Shown here: one piece after another, positions 52,426 through 62,222 of the stretch | Layout: each line of letters starts with the position of its first letter | How positions within the stretch are numbered: the stretch's first letter is position 1 | Assembly (NCBI RefSeq): GCF_003337555.1 | Contig: NZ_QPJK01000002.1 | Location: 868,001-932,000, forward strand | From: Pseudorhodoferax soli | Lineage (GTDB): Bacteria; Pseudomonadota; Gammaproteobacteria; Burkholderiales; Burkholderiaceae_C | Direction: 5' to 3' | Length of the DNA: 64,000 bases | The notes under the pieces: generated by a model | Databases searched by the model: none | Told to the model about the DNA's origin: nothing | What the model saw: the letters and a program-made list of their open reading frames with translations, nothing else | Program-made: the position numbers and the translations under genes

Positions 52426-53886
52426 CTACGCCTTGCCGCGTTCCAGCATGCGGCCTTCGCGCGCCGACACCTCCAGCACGCCCTCGCGGTAGGCGCAGCG
52501 CCCGTTCACATAGACCGCCACCACCCCCACGCTGGCCTGCACCGGCTGGTCGTAAGTGGCCATGTCGGCGATGCGCGCGGGATCGAACACCACCACGTCG
52601 CCGGCATGGCCCACCCGCAGCAGGCCGCGGCCTGCGAGACGGAAGTTCTTCGCCGTCATGCCGGTCATCTTGTGCACGGTCTGCTCCAGCGTGAACAGGC
52701 CGCGGCCGCGCCAGTAGCGCGCGAACACACGCGGGAAGGCGCCCCACAAACGCGGGTGCGGGTGCCGGTCGTGCGGCAGGCCGTCGCTGCCGACCATGGC
52801 CAGCGGATGGGCGATGACGCGCTCCACGTCGTCCTCGCGCATCTGGAAGTAGCAGGCGCCGCCCGGCATGAGCCGCCGCGCCGCGGCCTTCTGGTCCACG
52901 CCCCACTCGGCCGCGATGTCGGCCAGCAGGCGGCCGGTGAACTCGGGGTGCGTGTCGCTCCAGGTGAGGAGCACGTCGATCACGCCGTCGACCAGGTCTT
53001 CGCGCAGCACGGTGGAGCCGGCCACGTAGGGGTAGACGTCGAGCGCCACGTCCTGGCGCTGGGCCAGCTGGTCCACCAGCGGGAGCGTCTCGCGCGTGCG
53101 CCCCCATTGCGTGGGGCCGGCGCACTTGTGGTGGGACAGCACGAGCGGCACGCCCGCATCGAAGGCGCAGTCGCCCGCCTCGTGCATGGCTTCCAGGATG
53201 GACTGCATTTCGCTGCGCAGGTGCGTGGCGTAGACGCCGCCGTGTCGCGCGACGACGCGGGCCAGGTCTGTCACCTCGTCGGCCGGCGCCGCGAAGGCTT
53301 CCTCGTAGAACAGGCCCGAGGACAGCCCCAGCGCCCCCTCGGCCATGGCCGCATCGAGCAGCGCGGCCATGGCGGCGCGCTCCTCGCCGCTGGCGGCGCG
53401 CGTGAGGTCGTCCATCGCCGCGAAGCGCAGCGTGGTGTGGCCGATCAGCGCGGCCACGTTGAGCGCGGGCCGCGCCAGGTGCACGGCCTCGCGGTAGGCG
53501 GCCAGCGTGGCGTAGCGGAACGAGTCGCCCCCCAGCAAGGTGAGCGGCGGCTTGGCCTGGGCCGTGGCATAGGGCGCCAGCGAGATGCCGCAGTTGCCCG
53601 TGACCACGGTGGTGATGCCCTGCGACAGCTTGGCCAGGTACTCGGGCGTGCGCAGCACGATGGCGTCGTCGTGCGTGTGGCAGTCGATGAAGCCTGGCGC
53701 CACGGCCTGGCCGGTGCAGTCCATCACCGCCACGTCGGCGATGTCCAGGCCGGCCGGCAGGCGCTGGCGCAGGCCAACACCCGACGCGGCGATGCGGCCG
53801 TCCACGAGCAGCAGGTCGCCGGTCCACGACGGGCCGCCCGAGCCGTCGACGATGAGGCCGTTCTCCAGCAGGGTGACTTCAGCCAC
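52426..53886 (-). CDS. N-acyl-D-amino-acid deacylase (D-aminoacylase family)
   Basis: 486-residue amidohydrolase that removes the acyl group from N-acyl-D-amino acids. Metal motifs are GFIDCHTHDD, YATHLRSE and LSHHKCAG; VGSDGLPHDRHPHPR and GLFTLEQTVHKMTG are family-typical. The start is taken as GTG 53886 because GGAGGAG lies six bases upstream; ATG 53904 is the alternative. It overlaps the rpiR-type regulator end by 8 bases. It should feed free D-amino acids to the adjacent deaminase-like enzyme. Confidence 0.88.
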   Translation of the reverse strand: MAEVTLLENGLIVDGSGGPSWTGDLLLVDGRIAASGVGLRQRLPAGLDIADVAVMDCTGQAVAPGFIDCHTHDDAIVLRTPEYLAKLSQGITTVVTGNCGISLAPYATAQAKPPLTLLGGDSFRYATLAAYREAVHLARPALNVAALIGHTTLRFAAMDDLTRAASGEERAAMAALLDAAMAEGALGLSSGLFYEEAFAAPADEVTDLARVVARHGGVYATHLRSEMQSILEAMHEAGDCAFDAGVPLVLSHHKCAGPTQWGRTRETLPLVDQLAQRQDVALDVYPYVAGSTVLREDLVDGVIDVLLTWSDTHPEFTGRLLADIAAEWGVDQKAAARRLMPGGACYFQMREDDVERVIAHPLAMVGSDGLPHDRHPHPRLWGAFPRVFARYWRGRGLFTLEQTVHKMTGMTAKNFRLAGRGLLRVGHAGDVVVFDPARIADMATYDQPVQASVGVVAVYVNGRCAYREGVLEVSAREGRMLERGKA

Positions 53887-54784
53887 GTTGCACTCCTCCG
53901 CCATCCCAGCTCTGCAGCGGATGGCTCTGCACGTCGATGCCATGGCGCTGCAACGCCTCGCGCACGCCGCGCAAACGGCGCACGGCGGGCTCGCCCACGC
54001 GCTGGGCCACCAGCACGGTCAGGATCTCGATCAGGGTCAGGTGCACCAGGTAGGCATCGATGCCCACGTGCATCACCGCGTCGTCCGGCACGGTCAGGCC
54101 CAGCAGCCAGTCGGCCCGCGCGGCCAGCGGCGTGCCGGGCCGCGTGATGGCCACCACCTTGGCACCCTGCGCGCGCGCGATGTCCACCGCGTCGAGCAGG
54201 CTGGGCATGCCGCCCACGTGCGTGAAGGCGATGACCACGCCGCCGGCCTTCTGCGCGCCGGCCGCCACCTGTTGCAGGTGGTAGTCGGCCCAGGCCGTGG
54301 CCGACAGGCCCAGGCGGAACAGCCGCGCCTGCAAGTCCATGGCCATGAACCAGGAGGTGTTGCCGGCGCCGACGATGTCGATGTGTGTCGCCGTGGCGAT
54401 GGCGTCCACCGCGGCCTGCAGCACGTCCATGTCGAGCTGGTTGCGCACGCCGGCCACCGAGGCCGCGGCGCTGCGCGCGATCTTGCCGACCACCTCGTCG
54501 GCGGCATCGGCGATGTTCACGCGGCGGTGCAGCGGCGAGCCGCCCAGCGCCAACTCTTGCGCCAAGGCAAGCTTGAACTCGCGCAGGCCGGCGAAACCCA
54601 GGTCGCGGCAGGTGCGCATGATGGTGGGCACCGAACTGCCGCTGCGCTCGGCCAGCTGCTCGAAGCTTTCCTCGAGCGTGCGGTCGGGGTCCTCCAGCAT
54701 GGCTTGCAGGATGGCGCGGCGCGTGGCCGGCGCCGCCTCGCGCGCCAGCGCGATGCGTTCGAGCAGGGAGGGCGAGTTGTTCAT
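53879..54784 (-). CDS. RpiR family transcriptional regulator (HTH + SIS domain)
   Basis: 301 residues. The N-terminal HTH_6 domain (FEQLAERSGSSVPTIMRTCR) is followed by a SIS sugar-isomerase-type ligand domain (IDIVGAGNTSWFMAMDLQAR, VVIAFTHVGGMPSLLDAV). Embedded between the deaminase and deacylase genes, it is the likely regulator of the whole D-amino-acid locus. RpiR-like dyads (TGAAA-N5-TTTCA) occur in the divergent promoter at 61.7-61.8 kb. Its ATG overlaps the upstream stop by one base. Confidence 0.88.
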   Translation of the reverse strand: MNNSPSLLERIALAREAAPATRRAILQAMLEDPDRTLEESFEQLAERSGSSVPTIMRTCRDLGFAGLREFKLALAQELALGGSPLHRRVNIADAADEVVGKIARSAAASVAGVRNQLDMDVLQAAVDAIATATHIDIVGAGNTSWFMAMDLQARLFRLGLSATAWADYHLQQVAAGAQKAGGVVIAFTHVGGMPSLLDAVDIARAQGAKVVAITRPGTPLAARADWLLGLTVPDDAVMHVGIDAYLVHLTLIEILTVLVAQRVGEPAVRRLRGVREALQRHGIDVQSHPLQSWDGGGVQRG

Positions 54785-56058
54785 CAGAAGTGCAGCGTGA
54801 CGGCATCCGTCACGCGGTAGTCGTCCTCGACGATGGGCATCCAGTGCCATTTGTCGAAGGTGGTGCAGGGATGCGAGATGCCGAGGCCGACGCGCTCGCC
54901 GACCACCGGGGCCGTGGCCTCGTCGGCGGCGTCCCAACGCAGGAAGGCGTGCTGGTCGTTGAGCGCCGTGACCGTCCAGCTCGCGGGGATCGCCTGCGGC
55001 GCCGGCATGCCGCGCGGTGCGCGCGCAAACGGGATCGGCATCTCCTGGTCGTAGGAGATGTCGCGCCGCCCGCAGGTCAGGATCGCCAGGCCCGGCTCGG
55101 GCCGCGACTGCACGGCGGCCCAGACTTCGAGCGCAGGCTGCAGCGTTTCGGTGAAGCCGCAGCGCTCGGCCACCGAGGCCAGCAGGCGCTTGTAGTTGCC
55201 ATGGTCGTGCGTGATGTAGCAGCCCGAGCGCAGCAACCCGCGCACGGGCCGGCCCAGCAGCGGCGTGAGGCGCCCGGCCACCAGGTCGAAGATGGCCGAG
55301 CCGCCGGCCGAGAGCAACACCTCGTCGTGCGCGAACAGGCTGTCCTCTGCGCACAGCTTGGCGATGGCCTCGACGCGGGTCATCAGCGCGTCGGCGTAGG
55401 CCGCGTCGTGCTCGGTGCGACCGGTGGCGCCCATGCCCTCGTAGCACTCGATGCCGGCCAGCCGCGTGGCCGGGCTGGCGTGCAGCGCGCGGGCCAGTGC
55501 GGTGGCCTCCTCGTGCGTGCGGCAGCCGGTGCGGGCGCCGGGCACGCCGATCTCCAGCATCACCTCGAACGGCTGGCTGCCGGGGTGCGCGGCGAACCAT
55601 TGTTCGATCAGCGCAAGCTGGGCGGTCGAATCGACGAGGAACACCACGCGCAGACTGGCATGTGCGGCCAACAGCGCCTGGATGCCGGCCAGGTCGTCGT
55701 CGGTCACGACCTGGTTGGCGATCAGCGTGCGGCGCGCGCCGGCCTGCACGCCGACGGCGAGCTGCGTGACGGTGGCGAAGCTCAGGCCCCAGGCGCCGGT
55801 GTCGAGCTGGCGCGTGAACAACTGGGGCGACATGGTGGTCTTGCCATGCGGCGCGAGGTCGATGCCGCGCTCGCGCACGAAGGCCTGCATCCAGGCCAGG
55901 TTGTGGCTCAGCGCGCTGCGTTTGAGGACGGCCAGGGGGAGAGGCAAGCGGCCATCGAGCACGTGCCAGCCGGCGCTGCCGATGGTGCTGAGCGCACGGG
56001 GTGCTTCGGTGCGTGGGTAGCCCTTGTAGCCGGGGTCGAGGATGGGGTCAGTGGTCAT
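54784..56058 (-). CDS. D-serine/D-threonine deaminase-like PLP enzyme (DSD1/alanine-racemase fold)
   Basis: 424 residues. The alanine-racemase-type N-terminal barrel has the PLP lysine K73 in APHGKTTMSPQ. The C-terminal domain has the metal-binding pair H396/C398 in GISHPCTTFDKW, characteristic of zinc-dependent D-serine dehydratase/D-threonine aldolase-type enzymes. It would convert D-amino acids to keto acids via enamine/imine intermediates, consistent with a RidA gene in the same locus. Exact substrate preference is not decided by sequence. Confidence 0.87.
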   Translation of the reverse strand: MTTDPILDPGYKGYPRTEAPRALSTIGSAGWHVLDGRLPLPLAVLKRSALSHNLAWMQAFVRERGIDLAPHGKTTMSPQLFTRQLDTGAWGLSFATVTQLAVGVQAGARRTLIANQVVTDDDLAGIQALLAAHASLRVVFLVDSTAQLALIEQWFAAHPGSQPFEVMLEIGVPGARTGCRTHEEATALARALHASPATRLAGIECYEGMGATGRTEHDAAYADALMTRVEAIAKLCAEDSLFAHDEVLLSAGGSAIFDLVAGRLTPLLGRPVRGLLRSGCYITHDHGNYKRLLASVAERCGFTETLQPALEVWAAVQSRPEPGLAILTCGRRDISYDQEMPIPFARAPRGMPAPQAIPASWTVTALNDQHAFLRWDAADEATAPVVGERVGLGISHPCTTFDKWHWMPIVEDDYRVTDAVTLHF

Positions 56059-56091
56059 GGTTCAGATTCATCGGTACAGAGGTTGCGCGTG

Positions 56092-56198
56092 GGTCGCGGC
56101 CACCGGGTGGCCCCTTCCGCGAATGTCCCCCGCCAGGGCCGCAGGCGGCCCTGGCTCCTCCTTTATTTCGCTGCAGGGGCCACCCGATACCCTCGACC
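56092..56198 (-). repeat. Structured repeat element, copy A
   Basis: Outer stem 56092-56114 / 56176-56198 (19 of 23 Watson-Crick, with a perfect 10-bp GGGTGGCCCC/GGGGCCACCC core). Inner stem GCCAGGGCCG/CGGCCCTGGC (56132-56155) with a 4-base loop. Between the stems lie two segments identical to copy B: on the minus strand GCAGCGAAATAAAGGAGGA and GGGGGACATTCGCGGA. The minus strand is given as sense because two of the four non-pairs become G-U there. Confidence 0.7.
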
Positions 56199-56205
56199 TT
56201 GGACA

Positions 56206-56237
56206 CGTCGCGTCGTGCGGGGGCGTGCGACGCGACG
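56206..56237. repeat. Hairpin between structured repeats A and B
   Basis: CGTCGCGTCG (56206-56215) and CGACGCGACG (56228-56237) form a perfect 10-bp stem with a 12-base G-rich loop. It separates the two head-to-head structured repeats. Confidence 0.6.
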
Positions 56238-56243
56238 TTGATG

Positions 56244-56374
56244 GACCGCGTCGATGGTGTGCTCCACGCAGCGAAATAAAGGAGGAGGCCTTGCCCGCCT
56301 TGCCGGCCCCAAGGCCGGCAAGGCGGGCAAGGCCGGGGGACATTCGCGGAGTGGAGTACACCGTCGGCGCGGTC
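56244..56374 (+). repeat. Structured repeat element, copy B
   Basis: Outer stem 56244-56267 / 56351-56374: 21 of 24 Watson-Crick pairs, and the other three are G-U pairs on the plus strand. Inner stem 56288-56308 / 56313-56333 is a perfect 21-bp GC-rich helix with loop CCAA. Internal-loop strands GCAGCGAAATAAAGGAGGA and GGGGGACATTCGCGGA are identical to copy A although both stems differ in sequence. The rest of 56059-56402 holds no gene. Confidence 0.7.
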
Positions 56375-56402
56375 GCGCGCCCCGCCCGAACAAGATCGCA
56401 TC

Positions 56403-58295
<1,893 letters not shown>

Positions 58296-58297
58296 GG

Positions 58298-59131
58298 TCA
58301 AGCCGCCTTCTTGAGTTTGGGATCGAGCATGTCGCGCACACCGTCGCCCAGCAGTTGCAGCGACAGCGCGGTCAGGATGATGGCCAGGCCCGGGAACAGC
58401 ACGACCCAGAACGCGCGCTCGGCGTACTGCTGGCTGCCCGCGACCATGGTGCCCCAGGTCGGGATCTCCGGCGGCACGCCCACGCCCAGGAACGACAAGC
58501 CAGCCTCGGCCAGGATCGCGTAGGCGAAGATGAACGAGCCCTGCACCAGGATGGGCGACAGCAAATTGGGCAACACGTGGTGCCACAGGATGTGGGGCGT
58601 GCGCGCGCCGATGGCGCGGGCCGCCTCCACGAACAGCAGCTCGCGCACCACCAGCGTGGAGGCCCGCACCACGCGCGCCACGCGCGGTGTGTAGACCAGC
58701 ACCAGGGCCAGCACCACGTTGGTCAGCGAGGCGCCGAGGATGGCCACCAGCGCGATGGCCAAGAGGATGTCGGGGAAGGACATCATGGCGTCGACCACGC
58801 GCATCAGCGGCGCGTCGAGCCGGCGGAAGAAGCCGGCGACCAGGCCGACAAAGGTGCCGAACACGATGGAGCCCACGGCCGTCATCGCGGCGATGGACAG
58901 CGAGTAGCGCGCGCCATGCACCACGCGGGCATACAGGTCGCGGCCGAGTTCGTCGGTGCCGAGCAGGTGCTCGGCGCTGGGTGCCTTGAGGCGGTCGAGC
59001 ACGGCCGTGTCGTTGGGGTCGGCGCTGGCGAACACCGAGGCGCCCAGCGCCAACACGGTGATCAGCACCAGCACGATGGCCGACAGCAGCACGATGCGGC
59101 GGCGGAACAAGCGGGTCAGAACGGCTTTCAT
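58298..59131 (-). CDS. Oligopeptide-type ABC transporter permease (DppC/GsiD-like)
   Basis: 277-residue inner-membrane permease. The N-terminal helix ([19 protein letters not shown]), then [21 protein letters not shown] and the EAA loop [21 protein letters not shown], are typical of DppC. It is 4 bases from its partner permease and 2 from the ATPase, forming a tight operon. Confidence 0.92.
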   Translation of the reverse strand: MKAVLTRLFRRRIVLLSAIVLVLITVLALGASVFASADPNDTAVLDRLKAPSAEHLLGTDELGRDLYARVVHGARYSLSIAAMTAVGSIVFGTFVGLVAGFFRRLDAPLMRVVDAMMSFPDILLAIALVAILGASLTNVVLALVLVYTPRVARVVRASTLVVRELLFVEAARAIGARTPHILWHHVLPNLLSPILVQGSFIFAYAILAEAGLSFLGVGVPPEIPTWGTMVAGSQQYAERAFWVVLFPGLAIILTALSLQLLGDGVRDMLDPKLKKAA

Positions 59132-59135
59132 GGCC

Positions 59136-60077
59136 TCACACCTTCACGCGCGGATCGACGACCGCGTACAGCATGTCGATCGCGAAGTTGATGAACACGT
59201 AGATCGCCGCAATGACCAAGAGCGCGCCCTGGATCACCGGGTAGTCGCGCCGCAGCACGGCGCCCACCACCAGGTTGCCGACCCCGGGCAGGCCGAACAC
59301 GGTCTCGGTGACGACGGCGCCGCCGATCATCAGCGCCGTGGTCAGGCCCACCACGGTGACGATGGGCACCATGGCATTGCGCAGCGCATGCTTGAGCACG
59401 ACGACACCCTCACCCAGGCCCTTGGCGCGCGCGGTGCGCACGTAGTCCTCTCCCAGCACGTCGAGCATCGAGGCGCGCGTGAAGCGCGTGATCAGCGCCG
59501 AGTTGAGCAGGCCCAGCACGGTGGCCGGCAGCACCAGCGTGTGCAGGCGTTCGGCCAGCGAGGCGCCGGGCTCGCCGTAGCCCGAGACCGGGAACCAGCC
59601 CATCTTCACAGCGAAGAACTGGATCAGCACGATGCCCAGCCAGAAGCTCGGCACGCTAGCACCCAGCATGGCGATGCCGGTGAAGGCCTGGTCCACCGCC
59701 TTGCCGCGGTACACGGCAGAGACGATGCCGCAGGGGATGCCGATCAACGCGGCCAGCGCCACGGCCATCAGCGTCAGCAAGGCCGTGGGCTCGGCCCGCT
59801 CGGCCAATGCCTGGGTGACGGGCCGCTGCAGGAAGATCGAGTCGCCCAGGTTGCCCTGCAGCACTTCGCGCAGCCAGTAGCCGAACTGCACCGGCAGCGG
59901 CTTGTCGAGCCCGTACTGCTGCTGCACGCGGGCGATGTCGGCGGCCGTGGCCTGGTCGCCCAGGAGCACGGCGACCGGGTCGCCCGAGGCGGCGCGCGTG
60001 AGCACGAACACCAGCACGGCGACGATGGCCAGCACGGCCAGCATGCCGGCGGCCTTGGAGAGGATGAAACGGTACAT
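59136..60077 (-). CDS. Oligopeptide-type ABC transporter permease (DppB/GsiC-like)
   Basis: 313-residue permease starting at 60077 (MYRFILSKAAGML). DppB features include VLLGDQATAADIARVQQQYGL, the RxxxLDVLGEDYVRTARAKGL cytoplasmic loop and GLPGVGNLVVGAVLRRDYP. A longer open frame upstream overlaps the binding-protein gene and is spurious. Confidence 0.92.
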   Translation of the reverse strand: MYRFILSKAAGMLAVLAIVAVLVFVLTRAASGDPVAVLLGDQATAADIARVQQQYGLDKPLPVQFGYWLREVLQGNLGDSIFLQRPVTQALAERAEPTALLTLMAVALAALIGIPCGIVSAVYRGKAVDQAFTGIAMLGASVPSFWLGIVLIQFFAVKMGWFPVSGYGEPGASLAERLHTLVLPATVLGLLNSALITRFTRASMLDVLGEDYVRTARAKGLGEGVVVLKHALRNAMVPIVTVVGLTTALMIGGAVVTETVFGLPGVGNLVVGAVLRRDYPVIQGALLVIAAIYVFINFAIDMLYAVVDPRVKV

Positions 60078-60111
60078 GACCGGCTTTCGTGGGGGTTCGC
60101 TGCAGCAGGCC

Positions 60112-61665
60112 TTACTTGATCCTGGCGTTCCAGAAGAACGGCCAGGTCGCGGGCGTGTAGTTCTCCAGCGCCGGGCTCTTCGCCGACAGGCCGCTGAACT
60201 TGCCGACGTTGATGTAGGGCACCTCGTCGTAGACCAGCTGCTGCACCTTGCCCCACAGCGCGCCACGCTTGGCCGGGTCGGTCTCGGCGTTGAAGGCTGC
60301 CAGCGCGGCCTGCTTGGCCGGCGTCTCCCACCAGCCGGGCGCACCGTCGCCCAGTTGCGGCGGCGACAGCATGGGCTCGGGGAACTGGCCCGAGTGGGTG
60401 ACGTAGATGTCCCAGAGCTTGGCGTCGTTGCGGCGCTGCACCAGCGTGGCCCAGTCGACGACGTTGAGGTCGGCTTTGAAGCCGGCGCGCTTGAGCTGCT
60501 CGGCCATCAGCAGCGCCATGTTGTAGTGGAAGTCGTACTGGCGGCTGGTCAGCACGCGGATCGGCTCGCCCTTGTAGCCGGCCTTGGCCGCCAGTTCCTT
60601 GGCCTTGGCCGCGTTGCGCTGGTTGTACTGGTCGGTGCCGGCCGTGGCGTAGAACGGCGAGCCCTTGGGAAAGTGGTTGCCTTCCACCGTGAAGAAGCGC
60701 GTGTCGCCGAAGCCGGCCGCCAGCATCTCACCCTCGCCCAGTGCGGTCTGCAGCGCCTGGCGCAGCGGCTGGTTGGCCATCACCCCCTCCTTGGTGTTGA
60801 GCACCAGGTAGGGGAAGCCGAAGGACGGCGTCAGCACCGGCACGGTCTTGCCGGCGGCCTTCTCCAGGCGGCTCAAGGCCTCGGTGGGCAGCAGGTCGGC
60901 GAAGTCGTACTGGCCGGCCAGCGCGCCCTCCACGCGCGTGTTGGCATTGGGCACGGGCACGAAGCGCAGTTCGGCGATCAGCGCCTCGCGCTTGCCGCCG
61001 TAGCCGTTCGCGGGCTCCTTGCGCGCGGCGTACTGGGCGAAGCGCTCCAGCAGCAGGTACTGGTCAGGCCGGCGCTCCTTGAACTTGTAGGGGCCGGTGC
61101 CGACGAAGTCCTTGAGCGGCGTGGCGATGGACTCCTTGGCCATGATGGCGGCCATGCCACTGGGCAGGGCCAGTTGGGCCAGCAGCGGCGCATAGGGCGC
61201 GGTCAGTGCGATCTCCACCGTGCCCGGGCCCTTGGCCTGGATGTGGGCGAGTTGCTTGCCCACGGCCTTGCCGCGCGGCGCCTGCTCGACCCAGCGCTGC
61301 AGGCTGGCGACCACGTCGTCGGCGCTCAAAGCGCGGCCGTTGTGCAATTGCACGTCCTTGCGCAGCGTGATGGTGTAGACCTTGCCGTCGGCCGAGATCC
61401 TGGGCGCCGCCTCGGCCAGCATGGGCACCACGTTCCACTTGGCGTCGAAGGTGTAGAGCGTCTCGTAGACGTGCTGCATGATGGTGCCGACCAGGTCGGC
61501 CGTGCTGGCCATCGGGTCCAGCGTCTGCGGCTCGGCCACCATGGCCAGCGTGGCGTGCGCGCGTGGCGCCTGTGCCAGGGCCTGCTGGGCGGCGGGCAGC
61601 AGCAGGGCCAGGGCCGCGGCGGCATGCACCAGATGGCGGCGACGGAGGGTGGGGATCATGCTCAT
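60112..61665 (-). CDS. Oligopeptide-type ABC transporter substrate-binding protein (SBP family 5)
   Basis: 517-residue periplasmic binding protein. A basic, Tat-like start (LRRRHLVHAAAALALLLPA) ends near QQALA-QAP. The mature domain shows VAEPQTLDPMASTADLVG, LRKDVQLHNGRALSADDVV and VGTGPYKFKE, all typical of family 5. ATG 61665 is preferred because AGGAG lies upstream; ATG 61659 is an alternative. It is divergent from ridA across a promoter containing two RpiR-like dyads. Confidence 0.92.
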   Translation of the reverse strand: MSMIPTLRRRHLVHAAAALALLLPAAQQALAQAPRAHATLAMVAEPQTLDPMASTADLVGTIMQHVYETLYTFDAKWNVVPMLAEAAPRISADGKVYTITLRKDVQLHNGRALSADDVVASLQRWVEQAPRGKAVGKQLAHIQAKGPGTVEIALTAPYAPLLAQLALPSGMAAIMAKESIATPLKDFVGTGPYKFKERRPDQYLLLERFAQYAARKEPANGYGGKREALIAELRFVPVPNANTRVEGALAGQYDFADLLPTEALSRLEKAAGKTVPVLTPSFGFPYLVLNTKEGVMANQPLRQALQTALGEGEMLAAGFGDTRFFTVEGNHFPKGSPFYATAGTDQYNQRNAAKAKELAAKAGYKGEPIRVLTSRQYDFHYNMALLMAEQLKRAGFKADLNVVDWATLVQRRNDAKLWDIYVTHSGQFPEPMLSPPQLGDGAPGWWETPAKQAALAAFNAETDPAKRGALWGKVQQLVYDEVPYINVGKFSGLSAKSPALENYTPATWPFFWNARIK

Positions 61666-61702
61666 CGAGGCTCTCCTGTGGGGTCCGGATGCACCGGAAG
61701 TG

Positions 61703-61717
61703 TGAAAGTAAATTTCA
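61703..61717. promoter_or_regulatory. Putative RpiR operator, copy 1
   Basis: TGAAA-GTAAA-TTTCA is a perfect dyad 38 bases upstream of the binding-protein ATG. Together with the flanks it is inversely repeated by the site at 61787 (14 of 16 positions). Confidence 0.55.
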
Positions 61718-61757
61718 GACAAACGAACTTTGCGTGAGGACTGCAAGATCCGCACCA

Positions 61758-61767
61758 GGGTTTTCCC
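61758..61767 (+). other. GGGTTTTCCC motif, copy 4 (binding protein / ridA divergent promoter)
   Basis: GGGTTTTCCC lies between the two RpiR-like dyads, about 60 bases before the ridA ATG. Fourth intergenic copy in the window. Confidence 0.4.
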
Positions 61768-61786
61768 GGTGTTCTGGTCGAGAATC

Positions 61787-61801
61787 TGAAATAAACTTTC
61801 T
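61787..61801. promoter_or_regulatory. Putative RpiR operator, copy 2
   Basis: TGAAA-TAAAC-TTTCT lies 26 bases upstream of the ridA ATG. GAAAGT(AA/TT)ATTTCAGA-type text is shared with copy 1 in the opposite orientation, which fits control of both divergent transcripts. Confidence 0.55.
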
Positions 61802-61826
61802 CCATTTTTCAAAAGGAGCGCCACAC

Positions 61827-62216
61827 ATGCCACTCGAATACCTGGGCAACCCGCCCGCCGCATCCGACCGCCAGCCCCGTCCGTTCTCGCCTGCCGTGCG
61901 CGCCGGCGACTTCATCTATGTGTCGGGCCAGGTGCCCGCCAATGCCCAGGGCGAGATCGTCGTGGGCGGCATCGAGGCGCAGACGCGCCAGGTCATGGAG
62001 AACCTGAAGGCCGCGCTGGCGCTGGCCGGCGCCACGCTGGACGATGTCTGCAAAAGCAACTGCTGGCTGCACGACGCGCGCGACTTCGGCGCATTCAACC
62101 GCATCTACCTGGAGTACTTCCCCAACGGCAAGCCGGCGCGTTCGACGACCGAGGCGCGCCTGATGGTCGACGCCAAGGTCGAGATCGACGTGATCGCGTA
62201 CAAGCCGAAGGGCTGA
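61827..62216 (+). CDS. RidA family protein (reactive enamine/imine deaminase)
   Basis: 129 residues from ATG 61827 behind AAAAGGAG. Rid-family features are YVSGQVPANAQGEIV, QVMENLKAALALAGA and the Arg-containing KPARSTTEARL, although the residues around that Arg differ slightly from archetypal RidA. RidA proteins hydrolyse the 2-aminoacrylate-type enamines released by PLP dehydratases, matching the D-serine-dehydratase-like enzyme of this locus. Confidence 0.88.
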   Translation: MPLEYLGNPPAASDRQPRPFSPAVRAGDFIYVSGQVPANAQGEIVVGGIEAQTRQVMENLKAALALAGATLDDVCKSNCWLHDARDFGAFNRIYLEYFPNGKPARSTTEARLMVDAKVEIDVIAYKPKG

Positions 62217-62222
62217 CAGGGC

